Origin: Trichocoleus sp. FACHB-46
GTDB taxonomy: Bacteria > Cyanobacteriota > Cyanobacteriia > FACHB-46
DNA length: 64,000 bases
Direction: 5' to 3'
Assembly (NCBI RefSeq): GCF_014695385.1
Contig: NZ_JACJOD010000006.1
Span: 372,001-436,000 of the forward strand
The translations under genes and the position numbers were made by a program. This document shows, one piece after another, positions 55,794-64,000 of the stretch (positions within the stretch are counted from its first letter, which is position 1; each line of letters opens with the position of its first letter). The notes beneath the pieces were generated by a model. That model had not been told where the DNA came from. It did no database searches and saw nothing but the letters and a program-made list of their open reading frames with translations.

Positions 55794-57566
55794 TCAGCGG
55801 TTGTGACTTTCGCCTTGGCGATCATCAGGATGAGCTGCAACCGCTGGATCAGGCTCAGCCCTGAGAGCAGAGCTAGGACCCGCTGATAAAGCTGGATCGC
55901 GGGCATCTGAGAACGGTACATCTACTTGAGTGGCGCGATTGCCCATCCCATAGTCGTAGGGGCCTGTAGCCAAAACGGGATCACTCTCAAAGTTTTCCAC
56001 AGGGGGTGGGGAAGTCGTCATCCACTCTAAGGTGAGACCTTGCCAAGGGTTGTCGGGGGCTTTGGGACCCGCTATCCAACTCCAGCAGGCATTCACAATG
56101 AAAGGAATCGTAGAGAGCGCCAGCAAATAGGCACCGATCGAACAAATTAGGTTCAGGGTGGCGAACTTGGGATCGTACTCAGCAATGCGTCGGTTCATCC
56201 CTTCCATGCCTAGCTTGTGCATGGGCATGAAGGTGATATTGAAGCCGACTAGCATCATGGCAAAGTGAATTTTGCCCCAGGTTTCATTCAGCATCCGCCC
56301 CGTCATTTTGGGGAACCAGTGATAGAAGCCAGCGTAGATGCCAAAGACGCTACCACCAAACAGGACGTAGTGTAAGTGGGCGACGACAAAGTAAGTGTCG
56401 TGGACGTGAATATCAAAGGGGACAGCCGCCACCATCACGCCGCTGATGCCACCGATCACAAACATGGAGACAAAGCCCATCGCAAACAGCATGGCGCTGT
56501 TAAGCCGTAGCTTGCCGCCCCAGATGGTAGCCAGCCAACTGAACACCTTGATCCCCGTGGGGACGGCGATCACCATTGTCGTGATCATGAAAAACATGCG
56601 CAGCCAAGCGGGGGTGCCGCTGGTGAACATGTGGTGTGCCCACACGATCAGGCCCAAGAAGCTAATCGCCAAGCTGGAGTAAGCGATCGCCTTATAGCCA
56701 AAGATGGGCTTGCGAGCATGGACTGGCAGAATTTCTGAGATCATGCCAAAGAACGGCAAGATCATAATGTAAACGGCGGGGTGCGAATAGAACCAGAACA
56801 AATGCTGGTAAACAATCGGGTCACCGCCACCCGTGGGGTTGAAAAATGCCGTTCCCGCCAGCAAATCAAAGGCTAAGAGAATCAGTGCGCCTGCTAGAAC
56901 TGGAGTCGCAATCAGCGCTAGGGCTGAAGTGGAGAGCATAGCCCAGCAGAACAACGGCATCTGGTTGTAGCCCATGCCAGGGGCCCGCATCTTCACAATC
57001 GTGACGATGAAGTTGACCGCTGCCAGGATCGAAGAGGTTCCAAGCAACAGCACACTCATGATCCAGATTGCTTCTCCAGCCTTGCCAGCAGCCATAGTGC
57101 TGAGAGGCGGATAAGAGGTCCAACCTGAACCTGGTGCCCCCACCAGAAAGCTACTAAGGAGCAATAAGCCTGCGGGTGGAATAATCCAGAAGGCGATCGC
57201 ATTCAGGCGGGGGAAGGCCATGTCTCTGGCCCCAATCAGTAGGGGCACCAAGAAGTTGCCAAAGCCACCCGTCCCTGCTGGCACGATCCACAAAAAGATC
57301 ATGATCGTGGCGTGGACCGTAAATAAGCTGTTGTAAACCTCGCGGCTGACAAAATCAACTTCTGGCGTTGCCAGTTCGGTGCGGACGGCAGTTGCCAGGA
57401 CACCACCAATTAAATAGAAGATAAACGTAGTGACTAGGTACTGAATCCCAATCACCTTGTGGTCAGTACTAAAGCCAAAATATTCGCGCCAATGGGTCAC
57501 TTTAGGCTCGGAGCCGTGGGCGGGGATGTTGGCAGTTTCTTGAAGCTGTGCTTGTGTCATAGCCAA
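55794..57566 (-). CDS. ctaD: Cytochrome c oxidase subunit I
   Basis: 590 residues with twelve helices. Low-spin heme ligand His85 (LFTVHATIMIFLW), CuB ligands His262 and His311/His312 (WAHHMFTSG), and heme ligands in HDTYFVVAHLHYVLFGG. The CuB-His region reads WFYSHPAVYI: Tyr266 is the conserved crosslinked tyrosine, but the position before Val265 is Ala264 rather than the Glu of HPEVYI oxidases, and Tyr260-Ser261 precede the His. This is the YSHPxV arrangement of A2-type oxidases. The polar C-terminal tail (about residues 520-590) is long and variable. Receives electrons from CuA of CtaC. Confidence 0.97.
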   Translation of the reverse strand: MAMTQAQLQETANIPAHGSEPKVTHWREYFGFSTDHKVIGIQYLVTTFIFYLIGGVLATAVRTELATPEVDFVSREVYNSLFTVHATIMIFLWIVPAGTGGFGNFLVPLLIGARDMAFPRLNAIAFWIIPPAGLLLLSSFLVGAPGSGWTSYPPLSTMAAGKAGEAIWIMSVLLLGTSSILAAVNFIVTIVKMRAPGMGYNQMPLFCWAMLSTSALALIATPVLAGALILLAFDLLAGTAFFNPTGGGDPIVYQHLFWFYSHPAVYIMILPFFGMISEILPVHARKPIFGYKAIAYSSLAISFLGLIVWAHHMFTSGTPAWLRMFFMITTMVIAVPTGIKVFSWLATIWGGKLRLNSAMLFAMGFVSMFVIGGISGVMVAAVPFDIHVHDTYFVVAHLHYVLFGGSVFGIYAGFYHWFPKMTGRMLNETWGKIHFAMMLVGFNITFMPMHKLGMEGMNRRIAEYDPKFATLNLICSIGAYLLALSTIPFIVNACWSWIAGPKAPDNPWQGLTLEWMTTSPPPVENFESDPVLATGPYDYGMGNRATQVDVPFSDARDPALSAGPSSALRAEPDPAVAAHPDDRQGESHNR

Positions 57567-57649
57567 TTCTCACAACAGAGAGATGCCAAGTGACAGTCTC
57601 TAAATTTCTCTGAAAGCAAAACTCAACAGACCTTAAATTTGAGCGTGAT

Positions 57650-58777
57650 TTAGCTAGCAGTACTACCAACAGTATCCGCATGATGCATTTGATGCATGCT
57701 ATGGGGAAGTTCCTGGAGGGCTGCTGCGCTGATGCCTAAATCTTGGGTGTAAGGCGCTAAAAATTCATCGGTAGATAGCTCGGCTGGGTTAGCCGCGATC
57801 GCCTGGGTTAAGTCTGCTGATGCAGTTGCCTTCTGACTTTGAACCCAATTATCAAAGTCTCCAGGGGCCTGAACCAAGACTTTAGTTTTCATCGCACCGT
57901 GGTAGGCACCGCAAAGCTCGGCACAAATCAGGGGATATTCGCCAACTCTATTAGGCGTAAAGCGTAGTTCACTCTGCAAGCCAGGCACTGCATCTTGCTT
58001 CAAGCGAAATTCTGGTACCCAGAAGGCATGAATCACATCGTTGGCAGAGATGTTGAGCTTAACTTCGCGCCCTGCCGGGACATGCAACTCAGCCGCAACA
58101 ATACCGCTGTCTGGGTAAGTAAAGATCCAGGCGAATTGCAAGCCTGTGACGTTCACCACCATTTCGGGGGCTTTGCCTTGCTTATCAGGTGTTGCCCCTA
58201 CCTTGCCTGCGGTAACTCCTTCACTCGGAGCATCCTTGCGCTGAGGAATCGTTTCATTTCTAACCGCAGCTGTCGCCGGATCTTGCAGAGCCTTCTCTTG
58301 CTCTAGTTGATTGCGATTTTCTGTGGCGGGTGCATCCGTGAGGGTGGCCGCGATCGCCGCTCCAGGCATTTGAGCGATCCGCTCTGGTTTAGGAGCATGG
58401 GCAGCCGCGTGATTCATGGGATCAACCCCCCCTTCCCGCAGATAAACCTCGAAGCTATAGACCGAAATACCCAAAACAATGATGGCGGGGATCGCGGTCC
58501 AAAGGATTTCCAGGGGAATGTTGCCGTGGATGGGAGGCCCGTCTGTATCGTCCCCCTCACGCCGTCGGAATCGAATGATGGAAACAATGAGGACTCCCTG
58601 AACTAACAAGAAAATGCCAGTTCCGATAGTCATCATCACATTGAAGAGCCCGTCTACGAGAGAAGCTTCTTCAGAAGCTGCAATTGGCAACAAATCATGA
58701 TTTTGGCCGTACCAAACACTCACGAGTGTCAGTAGGATGCCAGCAATCATGGCTGAAATAGCGCTTGGGATTTTCAC
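57650..58777 (-). CDS. ctaC: Cytochrome c oxidase subunit II
   Basis: 375 residues. Two transmembrane helices (about 8-24 and 46-68 or 90-112 depending on processing) lead into a cupredoxin domain with CuA ligands His250 (DVIHAFWVPE), Cys285, Glu287, Cys289, His293 and Met296 (CAELCGAYHGAM). Between the last helix and the CuA domain there is an extra Ala/Pro/Glu/Lys-rich segment (about 117-205). The C-terminus ends in a Met/His cluster (HSMHQMHH, about 359-366). Both are unlike short canonical subunit II. First gene of the ctaCDE operon; the 500-base upstream region is shared with divergent ctaA. Confidence 0.96.
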   Translation of the reverse strand: MKIPSAISAMIAGILLTLVSVWYGQNHDLLPIAASEEASLVDGLFNVMMTIGTGIFLLVQGVLIVSIIRFRRREGDDTDGPPIHGNIPLEILWTAIPAIIVLGISVYSFEVYLREGGVDPMNHAAAHAPKPERIAQMPGAAIAATLTDAPATENRNQLEQEKALQDPATAAVRNETIPQRKDAPSEGVTAGKVGATPDKQGKAPEMVVNVTGLQFAWIFTYPDSGIVAAELHVPAGREVKLNISANDVIHAFWVPEFRLKQDAVPGLQSELRFTPNRVGEYPLICAELCGAYHGAMKTKVLVQAPGDFDNWVQSQKATASADLTQAIAANPAELSTDEFLAPYTQDLGISAAALQELPHSMHQMHHADTVGSTAS

Positions 58778-59277
58778 GGCTAGTTAGAGAGTCCTATCAA
58801 AACTAAGTTTGAGATTAAGTAGCAACTAATTCTTTATTCATGAGTTCGGATCTCATTAAATGAGGAAATTCAACTCAGAGACTTCCCACAAAACTGAATT
58901 AATTTGCTAAATGCAAATAGGATCATCAAGCTTTATCAGTGCGATCTACCTACCAAGGTAAAGCAGGGAGTTAGGAAGATCGGTCGTCATTGTATATCTT
59001 TAGGAATTTCTTCGGGATCGCACCGAAGAGAGATGAATCAAGCGCTAGAAGTGTTTATCCTAGGTCTGAATTTTACACGGGTTTAACTTTTCAAAGTCAG
59101 ATGTAACCACTCACGGCTTGCTTCACAATCCGAAGAAATTCCTAAACCTACCTCTATCTCAGGATAGCGTCCTTAAAGTAATAACTAGAGCCCTTCATCC
59201 TGAAAATCCAGTGTTAGGGTGAGGATAAGAGATGGCTCAAATCTTTGTAAATTTTGATTTTTGTTAGGGTACCGCTT
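58778..59277. other. Divergent ctaC/ctaA regulatory region
   Basis: 500 bases without a supported gene. It contains an exact 17-base inverted repeat (58999-59015 and 59130-59146). An ORF of 60 codons at 58904-59086 overlaps one arm and has no family resemblance. Promoters for the oxidase operon and for heme A synthesis must both lie here. Confidence 0.5.
58999..59146. repeat. 17-base exact inverted repeat between ctaC and ctaA
   Basis: TTTAGGAATTTCTTCGG at 58999-59015 recurs as its reverse complement at 59130-59146, with 114 bases between. The core GGAATTTC/GAAATTCC is itself partly palindromic, which is common for operators bound by dimeric regulators. Confidence 0.85.
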
Positions 59278-60252
59278 ATGACAGATTCTGTCTTACCTCG
59301 CCACCCTGAATCAGCGACAGAGTCATCCCAGCTCATTCAATGGATCTCACGCTTTGTCATGCGGATGGCGATCGCGACGTTGCTGTTGATGGCGATTGGC
59401 AGTGCTACCCGAGTCATGAATGCTGGATTAGCCTGCCCCGACTGGCCTTTGTGCTATGGCGAGTTGGTGCCCCGCCAGCAGATGAATCTGCAAGTGTTCC
59501 TAGAGTGGTTTCACCGCTTAGATGCCGCCCTTCTAGGTTTGTCTTCGCTCGCTTTATTTGGAGTTACTTGGTGGAATCGCCGCCAATTGCCAGCTTGGTT
59601 GCCTTGGTCTGCCACGCTGGTAGTGAGCTTAATTGTGTTTCAAGGAGCGTTGGGAGGGCTGACGGTTACTGAACTCCTCCGCTTCGACATCGTTACGGCT
59701 CATTTGGGAACGGCGCTGTTATATTTCACGACGTTGCTCGTGATTCGCATGGCATTGGTGCCTTACCAAGGCACAGGCACCGTTGGCCAACTTCCCTGGG
59801 TCAGCTTGAGCGCCGCTGTTTTCGTCTATGCTCAAAGCATTTTAGGCGCGTTAGTTGGCTCTCAGTGGGCATTACACCAATGCTTTGGTGCCGCCCAGCT
59901 TTGCCAAGTCATGAACAGCCATATCGCTGGAGTGGTGCCCGCTAGTTTAGCCACCATTGCAACGGTGTGGCTCGCTTGGCGAACCCCTGCGCTCAGCCCC
60001 CTGCTGCGCCAATTTGCCAACTGGATTGCAGGTTTGTTGGTGTTGCAAGTTGCCTTGGGGATCGCTACATTTCGCTTACACCTACAAGTTGAACCCCTGA
60101 CTGTGGCTCACCAAGCAATCGGTGCTGGCTTACTCGGAACGCTGGTAGCGTTTACGGTGCTGGCTCTTCGCGATCGCGCTAGTGCTAAAGCTACTGAGTC
60201 AACAACCTCATCAGGGCAATCCTTGCCGAGTGCTCAGTCTGAACCTGCCTAG
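59278..60252 (+). CDS. ctaA: Heme A synthase (COX15/CtaA)
   Basis: 324-residue membrane enzyme oxidising the C8 methyl of heme O to give heme A. Eight helices; family signatures GSATRVMNAGLACPDWPLCYG, EWFHRLDAALLGL, DIVTAHLGTALLYF and LTVAHQAIGAGLLG hold the heme-liganding histidines. A Cys pair, HQCFGAAQLCQVMNSH, in the C-terminal half matches bacterial type CtaA. ATG 59278 is preferred over an in-frame start at 59254. ctaB follows 110 bases later, and the oxidase operon it serves lies divergently next to it. Confidence 0.96.
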   Translation: MTDSVLPRHPESATESSQLIQWISRFVMRMAIATLLLMAIGSATRVMNAGLACPDWPLCYGELVPRQQMNLQVFLEWFHRLDAALLGLSSLALFGVTWWNRRQLPAWLPWSATLVVSLIVFQGALGGLTVTELLRFDIVTAHLGTALLYFTTLLVIRMALVPYQGTGTVGQLPWVSLSAAVFVYAQSILGALVGSQWALHQCFGAAQLCQVMNSHIAGVVPASLATIATVWLAWRTPALSPLLRQFANWIAGLLVLQVALGIATFRLHLQVEPLTVAHQAIGAGLLGTLVAFTVLALRDRASAKATESTTSSGQSLPSAQSEPA

Positions 60253-60362
60253 CTTCTTTTCTGGCAAGACCTGAAAGAACAGAGTCAGGCCATTGATGGC
60301 TTACAAATCAGTAGATGTATGGCTCTGCTGTTGTAGCCTGCAAGTTTTATAGGAACTAAATA

Positions 60363-61358
60363 ATGCAAGAAACGCTTTGGACTCAAGCCCCCCGCCGCAA
60401 CCAAAACTTGGTTCAGGTTATTCAGAGCTACTACCAACTCACCAAACCTCGCATTATCCTGCTGCTGCTAATTACGACTGCGGGTGGCATGTGGATTGCA
60501 GCCGAGGGCCAAGTTAATCCGCTGCTCCTGCTCGTGACGCTGACGGGTGGTACTTTGGCAGCGGCTTCAGCGAACACGATCAACTGTTTATACGATCGCG
60601 ATATTGACTATGTGATGGAGCGGACTCGCCATCGACCCCTACCGTCTGGACGAGTGCAGCCTCGGGATGCGCTGATTTTCGCGCTCGCCCTAGCTTCAAT
60701 TTCCTTTTCTTTGCTGGTAGTCTTTGCCAATCTACTCAGCGCCCTGCTAGCGATGTCGGGCATTTTGGTCTATGTCTTGGTCTATACCCATTGGCTCAAA
60801 CGGCACAGCACCCAAAACATTGTGATTGGCGGAGCTGCGGGTGCGATCCCACCCTTAGTGGGTTGGGCGGCTGTGACAGGTGATCTGAGCTGGGCCGCTT
60901 GGGTGCTGTTTGCAATTGTCTTTTTCTGGACACCACCGCATTTCTGGGCCTTGGCGCTGATGATCCGTAAAGACTACGCGAGTGTTGGCGTGCCGATGTT
61001 GCCCGTGGTTGAAGGAGAAGCAGCAACGGCTCGGCAGATTTTGTGGTACAGCTTGCTCTTGATCCCCGTCACGCTACTGCTGGTTTATCCGCTGCATGTA
61101 ATGGGCGCTGTGTACGCAGTCGTGGCATTGCTGCTGGGTGGAGTCTTGGTTCAGAAGGCATGGCAACTGATGCAAGCTCCTGAGGATCTAGACCAAGCGC
61201 GATCGCTGTTTAAGTATTCCATTCTCTACATGATGCTGCTTTGTGCAGGCATGGTAGTTGATAGTCTACCTGTCACCCATCAACTCTTGAGTTTCTGCAC
61301 CGAGCATTTGCAAGCTCTCATCAGCGCCATTCCGATGCTGCAAGGTCTAACTGTTTAG
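60363..61358 (+). CDS. ctaB: Protoheme IX farnesyltransferase
   Basis: 331-residue UbiA-superfamily membrane prenyltransferase that converts heme B to heme O, the substrate of CtaA. The first Asp-rich motif is in [20 protein letters not shown], followed by [10 protein letters not shown]. The second conserved block is [20 protein letters not shown] and GVPMLPVV. About nine helices. Its position with ctaA and the oxidase genes confirms its role. The ABC ATPase gene follows after 58 bases. Confidence 0.96.
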   Translation: MQETLWTQAPRRNQNLVQVIQSYYQLTKPRIILLLLITTAGGMWIAAEGQVNPLLLLVTLTGGTLAAASANTINCLYDRDIDYVMERTRHRPLPSGRVQPRDALIFALALASISFSLLVVFANLLSALLAMSGILVYVLVYTHWLKRHSTQNIVIGGAAGAIPPLVGWAAVTGDLSWAAWVLFAIVFFWTPPHFWALALMIRKDYASVGVPMLPVVEGEAATARQILWYSLLLIPVTLLLVYPLHVMGAVYAVVALLLGGVLVQKAWQLMQAPEDLDQARSLFKYSILYMMLLCAGMVVDSLPVTHQLLSFCTEHLQALISAIPMLQGLTV

Positions 61359-61416
61359 AATAAAAGGAGATGCTGCTTAAACTTTAGTTATAAATTGCCA
61401 AGGAATATTGATCGCT

Positions 61417-62436
61417 ATGCCTCCCGCTGTTCTGATTCAACACCTCCAGAAGCACTACGGTCAGGTTGAAGCGGTTAAAGACGTTTCTTTTCAGGTGGAG
61501 CCAGGAGAGATTTTTGGTCTCCTAGGACCGAATGGTGCGGGTAAAACTACTACGATTCGCTGCCTTTGCACCCTGGCGCAACCGGACGCTGGCCAAGTCG
61601 AAGTGTCCGGTGTCTCAGCCACTGAAAACCCCAGAGCGGCTCGACAGTTGCTGGGGTATGTCGCTCAAGAGGTGGCGTTGGATAAGGTTCTGACTGGACG
61701 GGAACTGCTGCAACTGCAAGCGGCGCTGTATCATTTGCCCCGTGCGATCGCTAAAGAACAAATTGCTAAGGCGATCGAATTACTGGGTTTGGCAGAGTGG
61801 GCCGATAAAAAGACAGGCACCTATTCAGGTGGACTCCGCAAGCGGCTAGATTTGGCGGCAGGTTTGCTGCACCAACCAGATGTCTTGGTTTTGGATGAGC
61901 CAACCGTAGGCTTAGATATTGAGAGTCGCGTGGCCGTCTGGAACTTCCTGCGACAGTTGCGGGCAGAAGGCACTGCGGTACTGATCACTAGCCACTATCT
62001 AGAAGAAATTGATGCTCTGGCCGATCGCGTCGCCATTATCGATCGCGGTTTGGTGATTGCTACAGGTACTCCTTCTGCCTTGAAAGATCAAGTTGGTGGC
62101 GATCGCATTACCCTGAGAATTCGAGAGTTTACACCTCTTGAGGAAGCAGAAGCAGCCAGAGCCATGTTGTCAGCTTTGCCAACTGTGCAAGAAGTGATTA
62201 TCAACAGTGCTCAAGGTAACTCACTCAACTTAGTGGTCGCGTCCCAAACCGAGGCACTGGGCACTGTGCAGCAAGCCTTGAAAGAAGCTGGGCTACCTAC
62301 GTTTGGCATTGCCCAAGCCCGCCCCAGTTTAGATGATGTTTACCTCGCTGCTACAGGTCGTACCCTGGTAGATGCAGAACTGGCAGCGGCAGAGAGTCGT
62401 GATCCCAAAGCCGAACGTAAACAAAATATGCGCTAA
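61417..62436 (+). CDS. ABC-2 type transporter ATP-binding protein
   Basis: 339 residues from ATG 61417. Walker A GPNGAGKTT, signature YSGGLRKRLDLAAGL, Walker B VLVLDEPTVGLD and the switch His in LITSHYLEEIDALAD define an active ABC ATPase. The C-terminal 100 residues (GDRITLRIREFTPLEEAEAA onward) are the extra domain of the DrrA (daunorubicin-resistance-like) group. It powers the membrane protein encoded 40 bases downstream. The exported substrate is unknown. The position behind ctaB is a common arrangement in cyanobacteria and may be a shared transcript. Confidence 0.94.
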   Translation: MPPAVLIQHLQKHYGQVEAVKDVSFQVEPGEIFGLLGPNGAGKTTTIRCLCTLAQPDAGQVEVSGVSATENPRAARQLLGYVAQEVALDKVLTGRELLQLQAALYHLPRAIAKEQIAKAIELLGLAEWADKKTGTYSGGLRKRLDLAAGLLHQPDVLVLDEPTVGLDIESRVAVWNFLRQLRAEGTAVLITSHYLEEIDALADRVAIIDRGLVIATGTPSALKDQVGGDRITLRIREFTPLEEAEAARAMLSALPTVQEVIINSAQGNSLNLVVASQTEALGTVQQALKEAGLPTFGIAQARPSLDDVYLAATGRTLVDAELAAAESRDPKAERKQNMR

Positions 62437-62461
62437 TCCCTGAGCCCTAATTCCTAAGCTA
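62434..62461 (+). repeat. Heptamer tract at the end of the ABC ATPase gene
   Basis: TAATCCC, TGAGCCC, TAATTCC, TAAGCTA follow one another, four degenerate heptamers, and the first contains the stop codon TAA of the ATPase gene. Same style as the other heptanucleotide tracts in the window. Confidence 0.6.
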
Positions 62462-62476
62462 ACTGAGGACAGTTGA

Positions 62477-63394
62477 ATGAGCCGTAGTGTAACTCCCCCA
62501 AAACCCAGCTTGACTTCCGAGAATACAGCCTTACCTAGTCAGGCCGTTGGACTAGCTACAAAACCAGCCTTGCCTCAGACCAGCACTTTGAGCGACTTTA
62601 TCCAAGAAACATTAGCGCTGACTCGTCGCCTGTTTATCCAGTTGCAGCGTCGTCCCTCCACACTGATTGCTGGCATCATTCAGCCGTTGATGTGGCTGGT
62701 GCTATTTGGGGCATTGTTCCAAAACGTGCCGCAGGGCTTGTTTGGGGATAGCCAAAGTTACGGGCAGTTTTTGGGCGCAGGCATTATTGTCTTCACGGCC
62801 TTTGGTGGAGCGTTGAATGCGGGCCTTCCGGTCATGTTCGATCGCGAGTTTGGCTTCTTAAATCGTCTGCTGGTAGCACCTCTCGCTTCTCGCTTCTCGA
62901 TTGTGGTGGCCTCAGCGATTTTCATCACCACGCTCAGCCTGATTCAGACAGCAGTGATTGTCAGCGCGATCGCCTTCTTGGGTGCTGGCTTACCTAATCT
63001 TTTAGGCTTGGGTGTCGTGACTTTAATTGTGTTTGCCTTGGTTCTAGGTGTAACTGGTTTGAGCTTAGGGTTGGCCTTCGCCTTACCTGGGCACGTCGAA
63101 CTGATTGCCGTGATTTTTGTCACAAATTTGCCGCTGTTGTTTGCCAGTACAGCCCTCGCCCCTCTGTCGTTTATGCCCCACTGGTTGCAAGTGGTAGCGA
63201 CGCTCAATCCCCTGAGTTACGCGATCGAGCCGATTCGCTATCTCTATCTACACAATGACTGGGCTTTGAGCAGTATCGTGATGCAAGCACCTTGGGGATC
63301 AGTCAGCCTAGGTGGGGCCTTATTGGTGCTCTTTGCTTTTGACCTCGTCGCTTTGTTGAGTATTCAGCCTCTGCTCCGGCGCACCTTTGCTTAA
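62477..63394 (+). CDS. ABC-2 type transporter permease (DrrB-like)
   Basis: 305 residues. After a polar N-terminal 50 residues come six hydrophobic segments. The ABC-2 landmarks are RRPSTLIAGIIQPLMWLVLF, GFLNRLLVAPLASR and LNPLSYAIEPIRYLYL near the end. It forms the membrane half of the exporter with the upstream ATPase. Substrate unknown; the family exports lipids, glycans or drugs. Confidence 0.93.
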   Translation: MSRSVTPPKPSLTSENTALPSQAVGLATKPALPQTSTLSDFIQETLALTRRLFIQLQRRPSTLIAGIIQPLMWLVLFGALFQNVPQGLFGDSQSYGQFLGAGIIVFTAFGGALNAGLPVMFDREFGFLNRLLVAPLASRFSIVVASAIFITTLSLIQTAVIVSAIAFLGAGLPNLLGLGVVTLIVFALVLGVTGLSLGLAFALPGHVELIAVIFVTNLPLLFASTALAPLSFMPHWLQVVATLNPLSYAIEPIRYLYLHNDWALSSIVMQAPWGSVSLGGALLVLFAFDLVALLSIQPLLRRTFA

Positions 63395-63575
63395 CTGGTC
63401 TTGGGGCCGTTGCGAGGTCAGAGCGGCAGGGTTAGACTGTCCTTAGGTTAAGTGAACCTGTCAAACTAGAAAACAACGTAGCCTCATACTCAAGCATGGG
63501 AGCTTTTCTGGTTTCCTAGCGTCTTAAAATCTCAGTCAAAGTTTAGTAAATATTGGATTGGAGCCGAAAGGGCTT

Positions 63576-64000
63576 ATGAAGATGCAGCCTCAGACTAAAT
63601 TAGCTTTTCCTCGCTTCCAGGCTCGACTTGCCCTCGGTCTGCTGCTTGGTGTTGCGCTTGCTCCTTGTCTACTGCCTCAAGCTACCTCGGCTCAAACTGC
63701 TGGGGCTGTGCAGCCGCTAGAGGATTTTCAAAATAAGGATGGGGGCACTGATCTCTTTTCTGACCGTTCTGGCAATGGTGCCTCTAGTTTGTTTGACTTG
63801 ATGCATCGCGCTGCTTTTGGTGGTATGCGGAGCGCGGATGACTACGGGACTGAGCAGCAACAAAATTTAAATGATGCCGCAGCTCAATTTCGGGCAATCC
63901 AACTACAACGCCTGAAACAGCAAAAGGGCCCTGCTAGTCGGCCCTCGGCTCCTGCAACGACCCTAGAAATTGCTCCTGCTACTGGCACTTCAGTTAAATA
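63576..64000 (+). CDS. Secreted protein of unknown function (cut by window end)
   Basis: From ATG 63576 (a second ATG is two codons on, at 63582) the frame stays open for 141 codons, and the last two bases of the window, TA, may begin a stop. The N-terminus is a Sec signal (LALGLLLGVALAPCLLPQ with ATSAQT as cleavage site). The mature part is polar, Gln/Ala/Ser-rich (LFDLMHRAAFGGMRSADDYG; EQQQNLNDAAAQFRAIQLQR) with a proline-threonine tail. I do not recognise a family; such lumenal or periplasmic proteins occur in many cyanobacteria. Confidence 0.7.
   Translation, partial: MKMQPQTKLAFPRFQARLALGLLLGVALAPCLLPQATSAQTAGAVQPLEDFQNKDGGTDLFSDRSGNGASSLFDLMHRAAFGGMRSADDYGTEQQQNLNDAAAQFRAIQLQRLKQQKGPASRPSAPATTLEIAPATGTSVK

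Noticed and set aside
58904-59086. 60-codon ORF between ctaC and ctaA
   Set aside because: Covers one arm of the inverted repeat, has no ribosome-binding site and no family resemblance.

Overview
The window is cyanobacterial chromosome. Four things point this way. The HIP1 octamer GCGATCGC recurs throughout. There are thylakoid and photosynthesis genes: sqdB/sqdX for sulfolipid, a CpcT-type phycobiliprotein lyase, and ycf34. Regulators are of cyanobacterial type: a GAF-GAF-PAS adenylate cyclase, a WD40 Ser/Thr kinase and an MHYT hybrid kinase. The RNase P RNA and several small proteins of cyanobacterial type fit as well. Degenerate heptanucleotide repeats and multidomain sensors suggest a filamentous or otherwise large-genome cyanobacterium; genus is not determinable from the sequence alone. 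I saw no insertion sequence, prophage, CRISPR array or obvious recent island. This is mostly core genome with a few accessory pieces.

Layout. 1-5.6 kb: small-protein candidates, glyS, murD and an isochorismatase-fold hydrolase. 5.7-15.1 kb: a large MHYT hybrid histidine kinase, small proteins, tRNA-Gly(CCC), a TPR protein, an HD phosphohydrolase, an AI-2E-type permease, an orphan OppC/DppC permease, and a strong terminator near 15.06 kb. 15.1-24.7 kb: tsaB with a WD40 Ser/Thr kinase, ycf34, cca, a renalase-like FAD protein, a YaaW-family protein, an O-antigen-ligase-like membrane protein, and a J-domain protein with a DUF3143 protein. 24.7-32.3 kb: the lysA/cdaA/uppS cell-wall and c-di-AMP group, rimI, clpC and an SDR protein. 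32.3-39.5 kb: groEL with a perfect CIRCE operator and no groES, corA, rnpB, rnc and a Gfo/Idh oxidoreductase. 39.5-48.3 kb: a Cache-type sensor kinase, an amidase module (atzG-atzE plus an FAD oxidase), a DUF7219 protein and a CyaB1-like adenylate cyclase. 48.7-53.6 kb: sqdX, sqdB, cpcT and phoD. 53.8-61.4 kb: a phytase-like lipoprotein and the cytochrome oxidase locus, with ctaCDE on the minus strand diverging from ctaA-ctaB on the plus strand. 61.4-64 kb: an ABC-2 exporter pair and a secreted protein cut by the window end.

Genes that work together. LysA supplies, and MurD uses, peptidoglycan precursor chemistry; UppS makes the lipid carrier and CdaA the c-di-AMP signal often tied to wall and osmotic homeostasis. 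CtaA and CtaB make heme A for the CtaCDE oxidase encoded next to them. SqdB and SqdX are consecutive steps of sulfolipid synthesis. AtzG and AtzE should form one amidase, with a co-transcribed amine/amino-acid oxidase.

Most notable non-genic signals: a heptad-repeat tract read in frame inside the ATPase domain of the MHYT kinase, with related heptad tracts at three other sites; a 17-nt exact inverted repeat in the ctaC/ctaA divergent region; an AT-rich 16-bp perfect stem inside rnpB; strong intrinsic terminators, including one between sqdB and sqdX; and two short hairpin repeats that look dispersed. I did not find a convincing entirely new multi-gene system. The best accessory candidates are the AtzG-AtzE-oxidase module, the unusual linker and Met/His-rich tail of CtaC, and several small unnamed proteins.
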